A stretch of DNA of 64,000 nucleotides from Alphaproteobacteria bacterium (GTDB taxonomy: Bacteria; Pseudomonadota; Alphaproteobacteria; Rs-D84). How positions within the stretch are numbered: position 1 is the first letter of the stretch; each line of letters starts with the position of its first letter. The position numbers were made by a program, and so were the translations under genes. Shown piece after piece: positions 1 to 7,627 of the stretch. Under the pieces are notes generated by a model. That model had not been told where the DNA came from and did not search any database. It was given only the letters and a program-made list of their open reading frames with translations. The stretch is taken from the NCBI GenBank assembly GCA_017505705.1, contig JAFVOS010000004.1, forward strand, positions 1 through 64,000, written 5' to 3'.

Positions 1-21
1 CCCCTTTGCTCGAGTTATTTA

Positions 22-47
22 AAAAACCACCCTTCCGGGTGGTTTTA
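22..47. terminator. Bidirectional intrinsic terminator
   Basis: A perfect 10-bp stem (AAAACCACCC paired with GGGTGGTTTT, 4-base loop) lies just past the 3' end of the minus-strand tRNA-Gly. It has A and T tracts on both sides, so it can act in either direction. Confidence 0.7.
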
Positions 48-54
48 AAATAAC

Positions 55-131
55 TGGTGCGAGCAAAGGGGCTCGAACCCTCGACCTCAACCTTGGCAAG
101 GTTGCGCTCTAGCCAACTGAGCTACGCTCGC
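55..131 (-). tRNA. tRNA-Gly (GCC)
   Basis: The minus strand folds into a full cloverleaf with a 7-bp acceptor stem that includes one G-U pair. The anticodon loop is CTTGCCAA, giving anticodon GCC. The 3' CCA is encoded at 57-55. Confidence 0.95.
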
Positions 132-190
132 ATTGCGTGGTATATATTGACATATATTTTTTTACTTTGCAAGTATTTTTTTTACTTAGT

Positions 191-218
191 TAAAAACCCC
201 ACTTTTGTGGGGCTTTTA
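191..218 (-). terminator. alaS terminator
   Basis: A CCCCAC/GTGGGG stem with a 4-base loop at 197-212 directly follows the alaS stop codon. The plus-strand A run at 192-196 becomes a T run on the minus strand. This supports the early stop of alaS as a real gene end. Confidence 0.75.
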
Positions 219-2300
219 TTATTCTGCCAGTGTTCCAACAGACATTGTGATACGACGAATACCACTGCTGATGGATTTTTCTTTGTTAATCTTGGCCTTT
301 AATATTTCGCCTGTGTGATAAATGTGTGTTCCACCACACAGTTCACACGAAACATCGCCAGCGGTGATAACCTTGACTGTATCACCATATTTTTCACCAA
401 ACAATGCCATAGCACCCTTTTTAACAGCTTCATCCATTGTCATTTCTGCATGTTCAACAGGCATATCTGATGCAATCCATTGGTTTACCAAATCTTCAAC
501 AGCTTGTTTTTCTTCGGCGGTCATTGCACGACCAAAAGAAAAGTCAAAGCGAACAGAATCTGGGCTGACCTTAGACCCACGTTGTTCAACATCTTCGTTC
601 AAAACATGGCGTAATGCCGCCTGCAACAGGTGGGTAGCCGTATGCGCACGTGCTGTTTGCTGGCGCACAGCCGAATTAATCACAGGCAAAACAACGTCCC
701 CTACATGTAAATCAGATTTTAAAACACCCTTGTGAATAACAACATTGTCAACACGACCAGCTTCTGTCACGACCATAACAGCGCCACCATCCGCAGTCTG
801 TAATTCACCACTGTCACCAACCTGGCCACCCTGGGTACCATAAAACGTTGTTTTATCCAACGCAACTTCTACTTCGTCACCAGCAGATGCGTTTTCTATA
901 AATTCACCATTGCGCAAAATCGACAAAACACGTGATTCCATTGATACAGGGGCATACTTGGCACTGTCGTCGGTTGCCGCTAAATCTGTTTGTGATTCCC
1001 AGAATATACGTGTCCCCTTGGTATTCGCACGTGAGCGCTCCTTTTGCTCGGCCATTGATTTTTCAAAACCAGACACATCAACGTCTATGTTTCTGTCACG
1101 CAAAATCATCTGGGTCAAATCCAATGGGAATCCATAGGTGTCAAATAATTTGAAAGCAACATCCCCAGGCAAAACATTGTTATTCAATTTCGGCAATTCG
1201 CTTTCCAGTAATTTCATGCCGTTTTGCAGCATATCTGCAAATGCATTTTCTTCATTCTGGATAATTTCAACAACACGTGCCTGGTTCGCTGCCAATTCAG
1301 GATATGCCGCACCCATTTCTGTTATCAATGCCGGATATAGCTTAGACAGCAATGCACCCTTGTGCCCCAAGATTTGCCCATGACGCATTGCACGACGCAA
1401 AATTCGACGAATTACGTATCCACGATCTGTGTTCGATGGAATCACGCCATCTGCAATTGCAAAACCAACAGAACGCAGGTGGTCTGTGATAACCTTGAAG
1501 CTGGCGATATTTTCAGACGTTTCCGCAACACCTGTTATATCAGACACCGCACGCTTCAAATTTACAAACAAATCTGTGTCATAGTTATCTGTTTTGCCCT
1601 GTAATATTGATGCAAAGCGTTCCAGACCAGCACCAGTATCAACATTCTGCTTTGGCAGAGGGGTCAAATTTCCGTTTGCATCCCGATCAAACTGCATAAA
1701 TACGTCATTCCAAATTTCAACAAAGCGACCGCCATCTTCGTTGCTTGACCCCGGCAACCCACCAGGTAAATCAGCACCCATGTCATAATGCATTTCTGTA
1801 CATGGCCCACATGGCCCAGTATCACCCGCAGACCACCAATTGTCTTTGTCACCCAAACGAATAGCATCTTTGCCAGTAATCTTTTTCCATATCGCTGTTG
1901 CTTCTTCGTCGCTGTGATGGGTTGTGACAACAATGCGTTCTGGGTCCAACCCAAATACCTTGGTCAGTAATTCCCAAGACATTTCTATTGCGCCTTCTTT
2001 AAAGTAGTCGCCAAAAGACCAATTGCCCAACATTTCAAAAAATGTATGATGACGACCATCAAAACCAACGTCTTCCAGGTCATTATGCTTGCCACCGGCA
2101 CGAATACACTTCTGGACGTCTGCCACACGTGGTGCAAATGCAGGTTCGGTACCCTGTAAAATACCCTTCCATGGGACCATGCCCGCAACAGTAAATAACA
2201 ATGTCGGATCATTCGGTATCAATGATGCAGATGGAACAATCGTGTGACCATGTGATTCAAAATATTGTAAAAAAGCCTTTCTAATATCATTATATGTCAT
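219..2300 (-). CDS. alaS: Alanyl-tRNA synthetase lacking the C-Ala domain
   Basis: Charges tRNA-Ala in the cytoplasm and hydrolyses mischarged Ser/Gly-tRNA. The 693-residue protein has the class II catalytic core (start MTYNDIRKAFLQYFESHGH, with GNWSFGDYFK and GGRFVEIWNDVFMQF) and the editing domain with its zinc-type residues, HTATHLL followed by CELCGGTH. It stops right after the editing motif SSGIRRI, about 175 residues short of the usual 870. The coiled coil and C-terminal C-Ala domain, which promotes dimerisation and helps tRNA binding, are absent. An intrinsic terminator follows the stop at once, so this looks like the natural end and not a frameshift. The upstream neighbour is a glycosyltransferase-like gene. 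Confidence 0.95.
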   Translation of the reverse strand: MTYNDIRKAFLQYFESHGHTIVPSASLIPNDPTLLFTVAGMVPWKGILQGTEPAFAPRVADVQKCIRAGGKHNDLEDVGFDGRHHTFFEMLGNWSFGDYFKEGAIEMSWELLTKVFGLDPERIVVTTHHSDEEATAIWKKITGKDAIRLGDKDNWWSAGDTGPCGPCTEMHYDMGADLPGGLPGSSNEDGGRFVEIWNDVFMQFDRDANGNLTPLPKQNVDTGAGLERFASILQGKTDNYDTDLFVNLKRAVSDITGVAETSENIASFKVITDHLRSVGFAIADGVIPSNTDRGYVIRRILRRAMRHGQILGHKGALLSKLYPALITEMGAAYPELAANQARVVEIIQNEENAFADMLQNGMKLLESELPKLNNNVLPGDVAFKLFDTYGFPLDLTQMILRDRNIDVDVSGFEKSMAEQKERSRANTKGTRIFWESQTDLAATDDSAKYAPVSMESRVLSILRNGEFIENASAGDEVEVALDKTTFYGTQGGQVGDSGELQTADGGAVMVVTEAGRVDNVVIHKGVLKSDLHVGDVVLPVINSAVRQQTARAHTATHLLQAALRHVLNEDVEQRGSKVSPDSVRFDFSFGRAMTAEEKQAVEDLVNQWIASDMPVEHAEMTMDEAVKKGAMALFGEKYGDTVKVITAGDVSCELCGGTHIYHTGEILKAKINKEKSISSGIRRITMSVGTLAE

Positions 2301-2383
2301 GTCTTTAATCCTTTATTTCAGGGGGCATTGTATAAATATTCCCCTTATGTTTCAATCAGATATTTACAAAATTATAAAGTTTT

Positions 2384-3160
2384 TTATTCGTTGCCCCGCA
2401 GGGCTGCATTAATCACAGACATAACACGCCCAATCATTGCATCAGACTGGTTCGAACTGGCACGACGGGTCTTGTTTAATTTTATCATCAGATAATTTGT
2501 CTGATTCATATATATTGGGGTCATTAATGCGTGTTTGGCACGCATGTATTCAACAAATGTATTCCACATTATTAAATCAATCGGTGGCATAAATGGTGTA
2601 TCCGAAACAATACTAACTATTTCATCAATTATTCCAGACATAAATTCTGCATATTCCAGAATATACAAAGTTCGAACAAACGTACCAGACATGCCAACAT
2701 ATGGTGCCACCAATGTATTATCTGCACCGTCGATGATATAATCATTTGGATTAGTCATAACACGCAAAGCATCCAGCAAACACGAACGCAACAAAACAGC
2801 ATTGCCCATAACAGCATAAGTATTATCATTCACATATGGCACAGATACATTCAGAACAATATCATCATCATTTGCAAACATAAACCATGGCGCACTGATT
2901 TTCTTTGCACGTATATATTGCAGAATTGCGAAACGCCCAGCAAGCATACCACGATTTTCTTCTGCATTTATTATATGTAAATGTCCACGATATCCAATGC
3001 GTCTAATATGTCGCACTGTTAAATTTTTACATGGGTTATCATTGTGTATAACCAGTAAAGTATTTTTACCAATGCGTCCCAACCCCGAAACTGATAATCT
3101 CAGGAATTCATGATTGAATGTTGTCAACCCAACAATAAGGTCATATTTGGTACGCAACAT
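2384..3160 (-). CDS. GT-A fold glycosyltransferase-like protein
   Basis: Probably transfers a sugar from a nucleotide donor. This is inferred from a family 2-like pattern: a beta strand and loop DLIVGLTTFN near the start, IINAEENRGMLAGR at about residues 75-90, and an acidic DxD-like FANDDD that would bind the metal and donor. The acceptor is unknown and there is no membrane segment. I chose the ATG at 3160 (start MLRTKYDLIV) because an upstream start at 3250 would overlap the divergent gene and its promoter. A TTGCAA-17-TACAAT promoter ends seven bases before this ATG, so the mRNA is probably leaderless. The product is 258 residues. Confidence 0.6.
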   Translation of the reverse strand: MLRTKYDLIVGLTTFNHEFLRLSVSGLGRIGKNTLLVIHNDNPCKNLTVRHIRRIGYRGHLHIINAEENRGMLAGRFAILQYIRAKKISAPWFMFANDDDIVLNVSVPYVNDNTYAVMGNAVLLRSCLLDALRVMTNPNDYIIDGADNTLVAPYVGMSGTFVRTLYILEYAEFMSGIIDEIVSIVSDTPFMPPIDLIMWNTFVEYMRAKHALMTPIYMNQTNYLMIKLNKTRRASSNQSDAMIGRVMSVINAALRGNE

Positions 3161-3167
3161 ACCAGGA

Positions 3168-3220
3168 ATTGTAAATAAAAGTTTATAAAATTGCAATGCA
3201 ATACTGATTTGTGATATAAT
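3168..3220. promoter_or_regulatory. Divergent promoters sharing one palindromic -35 box
   Basis: The palindrome TTGCAA (3191-3196) can serve both strands. On plus it is followed 18 bp later by TATAAT (3215-3220), driving the membrane protein at 3249. On minus it is followed 17 bp later by TACAAT (3173-3168), driving the glycosyltransferase at 3160. Confidence 0.6.
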
Positions 3221-3248
3221 GAGTGGTGAAAAAGGGGAAATACAGCAC

Positions 3249-3728
3249 ATGAAATCAACAATGCTGACAGCAATCTGTTTATTGACGGCGATTATAATAG
3301 TGTCGTCGTTTAATTTGCAGCTGGATCCAGTTGATGTTGCGTCTAAGATACCAGAATCTGTATCTGGGGGGGTGCTGTATGTTTGCCCAGCAACCAGTTC
3401 AATATGGGATCCAATTGCCGCAGGTTTTGGTCAGTTTTCCAGATTTTTTAAAGTACTGTTTGCTTTTTGCCTGATTGTGTTATCTTTTTCATGGGGATGG
3501 GCGTTGTACCAGAATCTGTTGAAAGATAAATTTGATGGGGACAAATATAAACAACCATGGGGATTAACAAAACTGATATTCTGGGGGGTTGTTATTATAT
3601 ATATGATGACGATGTCACCAAATTATTTTAGAACAGTACATATAAACGGGATTGATACCCCATACGTTCTGTGTGAAGTGGGCGAAGAAAACGCACGTGC
3701 AGTGCGGGCAGACGTTATAAAACACTAA
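3249..3728 (+). CDS. Unknown inner-membrane protein with three membrane segments
   Basis: Function not recognised. The 159-residue product has a hydrophobic N-terminus (MKSTMLTAICLLTAIIIVSS) that could be a signal or anchor. A periplasmic loop with one Cys follows, then two more membrane helices (VLFAFCLIVLSFSWGWALYQ and a later FWGVVIIYMMTM stretch) separated by a short basic loop, and a C-terminal tail with another Cys. The start at 3249 follows AAAAGGGGAAAT, a reasonable ribosome site. It is divergent from the glycosyltransferase. The layout of helix, Cys-bearing loop and two helices is loosely like small type IV secretion membrane subunits, but no motif proves that. Confidence 0.55.
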   Translation: MKSTMLTAICLLTAIIIVSSFNLQLDPVDVASKIPESVSGGVLYVCPATSSIWDPIAAGFGQFSRFFKVLFAFCLIVLSFSWGWALYQNLLKDKFDGDKYKQPWGLTKLIFWGVVIIYMMTMSPNYFRTVHINGIDTPYVLCEVGEENARAVRADVIKH

Positions 3729-3774
3729 AAAAATTGTCAATTCACATTTTTTTTGAATATTTTTAAATATGCAC

Positions 3775-3803
3775 TTGACATAAAGGGCGGATTTCTCTAG
3801 GAT
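3775..3803 (+). promoter_or_regulatory. Strong sigma70-like promoter upstream of HU
   Basis: TTGACA (3775-3780), a 17-bp spacer and TAGGAT (3798-3803). The expected transcript start near 3810 leaves a leader of about 150 bases before the HU start codon. Confidence 0.7.
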
Positions 3804-3809
3804 TTGAGT

Positions 3810-3925
3810 AAGCAGGACAGGCAATGTCCATATAATTCAAGACTTTGGGGCAACACAACGACAAAAAATGCTGGAAAGATGCCCACTTTGGATTTTATTG
3901 GCATTGCCTATATACTGCGGGACAC
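3810..3925 (+). ncRNA. Structured leader or independent small RNA ahead of HU
   Basis: The region between promoter and HU holds an 8-bp long-range stem (AGGCAATG 3819-3826 with CATTGCCT 3902-3909), extended by GCAG/CTGC (3812-3815, 3915-3918). It encloses GGGCA/TGCCC (3848-3852, 3880-3884). A competing local hairpin, GGACA/TGTCC, lies at the 5' end. No obvious terminator separates it from HU, so it may be a regulatory 5' UTR. I tried 6S and SRP RNA and saw no convincing match. Confidence 0.45.
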
Positions 3926-3960
3926 CTTATGTTATAAAAAATCTATGAAAGGAGAAACAC

Positions 3961-4233
3961 ATGAACAAAGCTCAATTGATTGAAGCAATCGCAAATGATG
4001 TAGATATCACAAAAGCAGCTGCTGCTGCATGCGTAGATGCATTCATCAACAACGTTACAAAAGTTCTGAAGAAGAAAGGCGAAGTTCGCTTGGTTGGTTT
4101 CGGTACATTTGCAACAGCAAAACGTAAAGCAACAACAGGCCGCAACCCACAGACTGGCGAAGCTATCAAAATCCCAGCTTCTGTTCAGCCAAAATTCAAA
4201 CCAGGTAAAGCATTGAAAGAAGCTTTGAACTAA
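3961..4233 (+). CDS. hup: HU family histone-like DNA-binding protein
   Basis: A 90-residue nucleoid protein that bends and compacts DNA as a dimer. The N-terminus MNKAQLIEAIA, the arm motif GFGTFATAKRKATTGRNPQ with the conserved RNP tip, and the C-terminal KFKPGKALKEALN are classic HU. The start is fixed by GAAAGGAG seven bases upstream. It has its own strong promoter, a long structured leader and a terminator, so it is a single-gene unit. Nothing points to an IHF subunit. Confidence 0.97.
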   Translation: MNKAQLIEAIANDVDITKAAAAACVDAFINNVTKVLKKKGEVRLVGFGTFATAKRKATTGRNPQTGEAIKIPASVQPKFKPGKALKEALN

Positions 4234-4254
4234 AGAACAGTTTGATTTTGAATA

Positions 4255-4278
4255 AAATCCCCCGATTGGGGGATTTTT
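4255..4278 (+). terminator. HU terminator
   Basis: AATCCCCC/GGGGGATT stem with a 4-base loop (GATT), followed by TTTTT, 20 bases past the HU stop. Confidence 0.85.
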
Positions 4279-4323
4279 GTTTGGATACTTTTCTAAATAA
4301 TTTTAAATTTTAATGTGGAAACT

Positions 4324-4408
4324 TGGTGCGGGTAAGGAGACTCGAACTCCTATGGGTTGCCCCACTGGAACCTAAATCCAGCGCGTCTACCAGTTTCGCC
4401 ATACCCGC
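4324..4408 (-). tRNA. tRNA-Leu (TAG)
   Basis: Minus-strand cloverleaf with a long variable arm typical of tRNA-Leu. The acceptor GCGGGTA pairs perfectly with the 3' strand, the anticodon loop TTTAGGT gives TAG, and CCA is encoded at 4326-4324. Confidence 0.95.
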
Positions 4409-4491
4409 ATTCTGCGGGTATGGCGGCATTTCATAGTCGCCAACCCGCTCTCTATTTTTCGGGATGGCGGCATTTCATAGTCGCCAACCCG
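4398..4491. repeat. tRNA-Leu-derived tandem palindromic repeats
   Basis: The 13 bases at the tRNA 5' end (CGCCATACCCGCA) are followed after 3 bases by their exact inverse. That inverse starts a hairpin, GCGGGT-A-TGGCG with CGCCA-ACCCGC (4414-4447). A second near-identical hairpin follows at about 4459-4491; both copies contain the loop GCATTTCATAGT. This is the main content of the HU-rpmG gap. Confidence 0.7.
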
Positions 4492-4552
4492 CTCTTTATT
4501 AGTTTTTTTCAGTCTAAAAAGCACTGTTTTTACATTGTATGATAATTTTTAC

Positions 4553-4581
4553 TTGATTTCCAGTAAAATTTAACCTAAAAT
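4553..4581 (+). promoter_or_regulatory. rpmG promoter
   Basis: TTGATT (4553-4558), 17-bp spacer, TAAAAT (4576-4581), with rpmG starting 31 bases further on. Confidence 0.55.
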
Positions 4582-4611
4582 CAGGCGCAGAATAATTAAA
4601 AGGCGAATAAA

Positions 4612-4791
4612 ATGGCATCAAAAAAAGGCAGTAAAGAAGTTGTAAAGCTGGAAAACAAAGAAACTGGCTTCTTTTACACAACTACAAAAAATACCAAGTC
4701 GGAAAGAACAGCCGGCAAGATGAAATTCCGTAAGTATGACCCAAAATTACGTAAACACGTGGTCTTTACAGAAGCGAAAATGCCTCATTAA
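4612..4791 (+). CDS. rpmG: 50S ribosomal protein L33
   Basis: A 59-residue large-subunit ribosomal protein. The translation runs MASKKGSKEVVKLENK, then GFFYTTTKN, then KMKFRKYDPKLRKHVVFTEAK, which is the L33 signature. It lacks the paired Cys of zinc-type L33, so it is the zinc-independent form. AAAAGGCG lies upstream of the ATG. It has its own promoter and a terminator. Confidence 0.95.
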   Translation: MASKKGSKEVVKLENKETGFFYTTTKNTKSERTAGKMKFRKYDPKLRKHVVFTEAKMPH

Positions 4792-4805
4792 TATTGGTAT
4801 TAGTA

Positions 4806-4832
4806 AAAAATCCCCCAATTGGGGGATTTTTT
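4806..4832. terminator. Bidirectional terminator between rpmG and the phage-like cluster
   Basis: CCCCC(AATT)GGGGG (4812-4825) flanked by A6 on the left and T6 on the right. It can end both rpmG (plus) and the phage-like operon (minus), whose last gene stops at 4831. Confidence 0.8.
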
Positions 4833-5088
4833 ATTTGATAACGGCCCCCTTAATCAGATTCAGATCTTCTTTGATGTCGTCAATTTTTATTTGAATTTGC
4901 CCTATTCCGGTTTCAAGAACAGTTGTACGATTTTCCAGTGCAGTTATACGGCTGTCTGCACGCTGGATTTCTGCCAAGGACGAATCTTGACGTGCAACCC
5001 AGTATATAACACCAGCCACAAATGCAATCAAAAACCAACTGTCACGCAATACGTCCAGAATACCGGCGGCACTGGGTTGCATGGTCAT
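4831..5088 (-). CDS. Phage-cluster small membrane/coiled-coil protein (spanin- or holin-like)
   Basis: Exact function unknown. The 85 residues contain one membrane helix (about 15-33, SWFLIAFVAGVIYWVA) and then a coiled coil (about 36-80) with regular hydrophobic spacing (ITALENRTTVLETGIGQIQIKIDDIKEDL). One helix plus a long coil resembles i-spanin/Rz or small phage membrane proteins. GGGGGG precedes the ATG, and the gene is three bases from the Bbp19-like gene, so it is the last gene of the minus-strand late operon. In this context a lysis or tail-associated role is plausible but unproven. Confidence 0.5.
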   Translation of the reverse strand: MTMQPSAAGILDVLRDSWFLIAFVAGVIYWVARQDSSLAEIQRADSRITALENRTTVLETGIGQIQIKIDDIKEDLNLIKGAVIK

Positions 5089-5091
5089 TAT

Positions 5092-5289
5092 TTATTCCCC
5101 CCGCTGTATTAATTGTTCAATCTGATGAACCAGCGTGCGTTGGCCTTCGATGGTGCGCAACAGTGCATCAGATGCATCTGCGCCCAACACACGTTCAATC
5201 GTAATTTGGCGCAGGTGCGACAATACAATTTTGCCATCAGGACTTTTGAAAACACGTGCATAATATTTTTCTATATCAGGCGTCGGCAT
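5092..5289 (-). CDS. Bbp19-like small phage protein
   Basis: A 65-residue soluble protein. The pattern RVFKSPDGKIVLSHLRQ, then a helical stretch ending in RTIEGQRTLVHQIEQLI, resembles the small Bbp19-type proteins found beside podovirus portals. I assign this by pattern only. The ATG at 5289 sits one base after the portal stop (TAATATG on the minus strand), so translation is probably coupled to the portal. An upstream in-frame start would run into the portal coding sequence. A connector or packaging role is possible; I saw no helix-turn-helix of the kind expected for a small terminase. Confidence 0.5.
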   Translation of the reverse strand: MPTPDIEKYYARVFKSPDGKIVLSHLRQITIERVLGADASDALLRTIEGQRTLVHQIEQLIQRGE

Positions 5290-5290
5290 A

Positions 5291-6520
5291 TTACACCCCC
5301 ACAAATGCTTCGGATGCGACCATTTGGGCAATTGGGGCAATGTATTTCAATTCTGCATCACTGTGCAAAGATATTGAATCAATCAGACCACGACGGGCTA
5401 AAATCTGTAATCCACGCTGACACAACGGACGTATAAATTCATGCAGCAGACGTCCATATGTCGCCCCCAGAATACGCATCATATCTGAATTACGAGCCAT
5501 GATTTCAGTGGCAGTCATTTCTTTCTCGCTTAACAGGCCAAGTCTGTCTGCCAACAATGTGTGGCGAATTCGTTCACGCAGGTCTTTTAAAACAATTTGT
5601 GAAACGTCAAAATTTGCGCCACTGGTCAGTGGGGTCAAACCTGATGAACCAACCGCTTTTGGAATTATTGCGCCAGGCGTCAAATTAATATTATTCAAAT
5701 TTATTACACCATCATCATCGGCCATCCAGATGCCAGACACCGCAATTGTTGCGTTTTTCAAAACCAGTTCTACGACCTTGTTCGCTGTTTTTATATCTGG
5801 CAACGCCGATAAAACAGGACTGCGTCCATATGTTTCGCCACTGGAAACAGACCAACGAAATATTATGTACGGATTCGTTTCAAATGTGCCACGACTGACA
5901 ATATTGTTTTCAATATCGCCACCGACATCCAGCCATGCGGTAAATTCGGTATCGACCAAACTTTGAACCAATCTGATTGGCATATCGGGGTCTTGTTTAA
6001 TTGCGTCTTGGATATTTTTTGGTGGTGTCCACGTTGGATATTTTTCCAATGCATCACGCAGCGACATTGACGTTGTATGAAATACTGCATTTGGTAAAAT
6101 CGCAATGTCTGACATTGGAATCGCTGTGAATGAAAATGCAGATGATTCACCAATTGGATTTTCTGACATAAACAGACACGCTGTACCCAACACAACCAAA
6201 TCCATATAGCATTGATGAATTGTGGTATAGAAATTTGAATCATTTAAATGTGAACGCAACACATTTGTTGCATGTGTGGCATCGGGTGATTCTGGACTTT
6301 CAGGAACCAGACTTAGCCATAATGATTCTGGTGGGGTCAACAGTGTGTATAGCGACGAAGCCAGATTATCAACCGCATCTGATGCGGTTGAATCAAACAA
6401 GGATGCGCATTCTTCATCGGACGTTGGCATCGTATAACGACGGGCATTATCCCAACGATTTAACCATGATTGACGCATATCTAATGCGCGTTTATATAAT
6501 TGTTGCAGATTTGATTGCAT
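5291..6520 (-). CDS. Podovirus-type portal / head-tail connector protein
   Basis: Forms the dodecameric ring through which DNA enters the capsid. The 409-residue product matches T7 gp8-like connectors in layout: N-terminal helix RQSWLNRWDNARRYTMP, the conserved TASDAVDNLASSLYTLLTPPESLW, the central NPYIIFRWSVSSGETYGRSPV, and the C-terminal ATEIMARNSDMMRILGATYGRL. It is shorter than T7 gp8 (536), mainly at the C-terminus. The start at 6520 is set by TAGGAG seven bases upstream. Its own promoter lies upstream, with an intrinsic terminator in between. It follows the terminase nuclease gene on the same strand. Confidence 0.85.
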   Translation of the reverse strand: MQSNLQQLYKRALDMRQSWLNRWDNARRYTMPTSDEECASLFDSTASDAVDNLASSLYTLLTPPESLWLSLVPESPESPDATHATNVLRSHLNDSNFYTTIHQCYMDLVVLGTACLFMSENPIGESSAFSFTAIPMSDIAILPNAVFHTTSMSLRDALEKYPTWTPPKNIQDAIKQDPDMPIRLVQSLVDTEFTAWLDVGGDIENNIVSRGTFETNPYIIFRWSVSSGETYGRSPVLSALPDIKTANKVVELVLKNATIAVSGIWMADDDGVINLNNINLTPGAIIPKAVGSSGLTPLTSGANFDVSQIVLKDLRERIRHTLLADRLGLLSEKEMTATEIMARNSDMMRILGATYGRLLHEFIRPLCQRGLQILARRGLIDSISLHSDAELKYIAPIAQMVASEAFVGV

Positions 6521-6533
6521 TAAAAGACTCCTA

Positions 6534-6560
6534 TTAAAAAAAAGCACCCAAAGGGTGCTT
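6534..6560 (-). terminator. Intrinsic terminator in the portal leader
   Basis: AAGCACCC/GGGTGCTT stem with a 3-base loop (6542-6560), followed on the minus strand by T8. It sits between the terminase nuclease gene and the portal ribosome site, so it would stop readthrough and also attenuate portal mRNA. Confidence 0.7.
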
Positions 6561-6574
6561 GTTGAGAGAAGGTT

Positions 6575-6603
6575 AAATTAAGTTTTCTAGTTTAGTTTAT
6601 CAA
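6575..6603 (-). promoter_or_regulatory. Candidate portal promoter
   Basis: Minus-strand TTGATA (6603-6598), 17-bp spacer, TAATTT (6580-6575). It lies upstream of the leader terminator. The rest of the 6604-6778 gap shows no gene. Confidence 0.4.
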
Positions 6604-6778
6604 GGCTCTAGAACATTAACGACAGTTGTCGCATTCCTGTTCAGTGCCCAGATCTTTTCGCCAGTACCCGGATAAATCGGATTTTCCTTACCAAAAACGG
6701 TCCGTTTTTTTAGGCAATTTTTTTGCGACTTTATCGTTGAAAACACATAAAAGTTATGTATTTTTCTGGAAATTATTT

Positions 6779-7627
6779 TTACAATTTAAAGCTGGTGTTT
6801 GCATGGAATATTTGCCGATTATAGGCGACAGAATGTACGGCAATCGGAACCTGTACAATAGCACCAGATACGGCATCCAGCCCATCATCGTGCCCAGAAC
6901 CACCCAATGGTGACCAGCCAAGCATTTCTGATATAAATGGCGTTTGCTGGACACGTGTATGCGCATACAGGTGACCAGAGGTTAAGACGGGCTCTATGGC
7001 ATCCAGTATTCTGTCGGACTTGTTTTTGTTGTTCACAATCTTGTTTACATAGATATTTGCACCACGCCGGGTTGCAACGTCACGCATAATTTCTGGCAAT
7101 GCATTACCCAATCCATTTGTTTCGATTGATATGCGTGAAACACGATAATGACGCATAAAATCCAACACCATTTCACACTGATGATTTAACGGATGTGTTT
7201 CATTATCTGACACATGCAGATACTTGATATCATGAATGAAAATATTATGATTTTTATCATCACGATACAGTAAAACACAAACACTGTTATCTGATTTGCG
7301 GCGACCACTGGATGGATCCCAGTATACAGAAACACCCGTTATCAAATGGCCCCCCAGTCGTGCAGTATGGCCATCAAAATCATTGGTGTACAAATGAATC
7401 TGGCCCGGATCCAATCGAATACGTTCTGGGGGAACAAATTCCAGCATCATTTGGGCGGAAAAATGTCTGGGGCCAACAATTTGACGCATTTGATTTATTT
7501 TTTCTGTTGGAAAAAGTTCTGGCCATGCTGGTTTTCCGCATTTGTCGACAATTGGTATCTTTAATACACGATATCCAGATAAAAAAGGCGTTGAAAAACC
7601 AAAATTTTTATATACTATATCTGACAT
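6779..7627 (-). CDS. Large terminase, separate nuclease domain (TerL-C)
   Basis: Cuts concatemeric DNA during packaging. The 282 residues correspond to the C-terminal half of a podovirus large terminase: the linker FLSGYRVLKIPI and FSAQMMLEFVPP, then an RNase H-like nuclease with candidate metal ligands Asp104 (VYWDPSSG), Glu169 (ISIETNGLG) and Asp247/248/251 (GHDDGLDA). All are present, so it looks active. The ATPase half is a separate gene 3.3 kb away on the same strand (10926-11528). The ATG at 7627 overlaps the divergent dnaB ATG (shared CATG, 7625-7628). Longer in-frame starts would read through antisense dnaB sequence. Confidence 0.85.
   Translation of the reverse strand: MSDIVYKNFGFSTPFLSGYRVLKIPIVDKCGKPAWPELFPTEKINQMRQIVGPRHFSAQMMLEFVPPERIRLDPGQIHLYTNDFDGHTARLGGHLITGVSVYWDPSSGRRKSDNSVCVLLYRDDKNHNIFIHDIKYLHVSDNETHPLNHQCEMVLDFMRHYRVSRISIETNGLGNALPEIMRDVATRRGANIYVNKIVNNKNKSDRILDAIEPVLTSGHLYAHTRVQQTPFISEMLGWSPLGGSGHDDGLDAVSGAIVQVPIAVHSVAYNRQIFHANTSFKL

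Noticed and set aside
3810-3925. 6S RNA or SRP RNA
   Set aside because: Size and a long stem first suggested these, but the SRP tetraloop and asymmetric-loop motifs, and the 6S central bubble, are not convincingly present. Reported only as a structured leader or sRNA.
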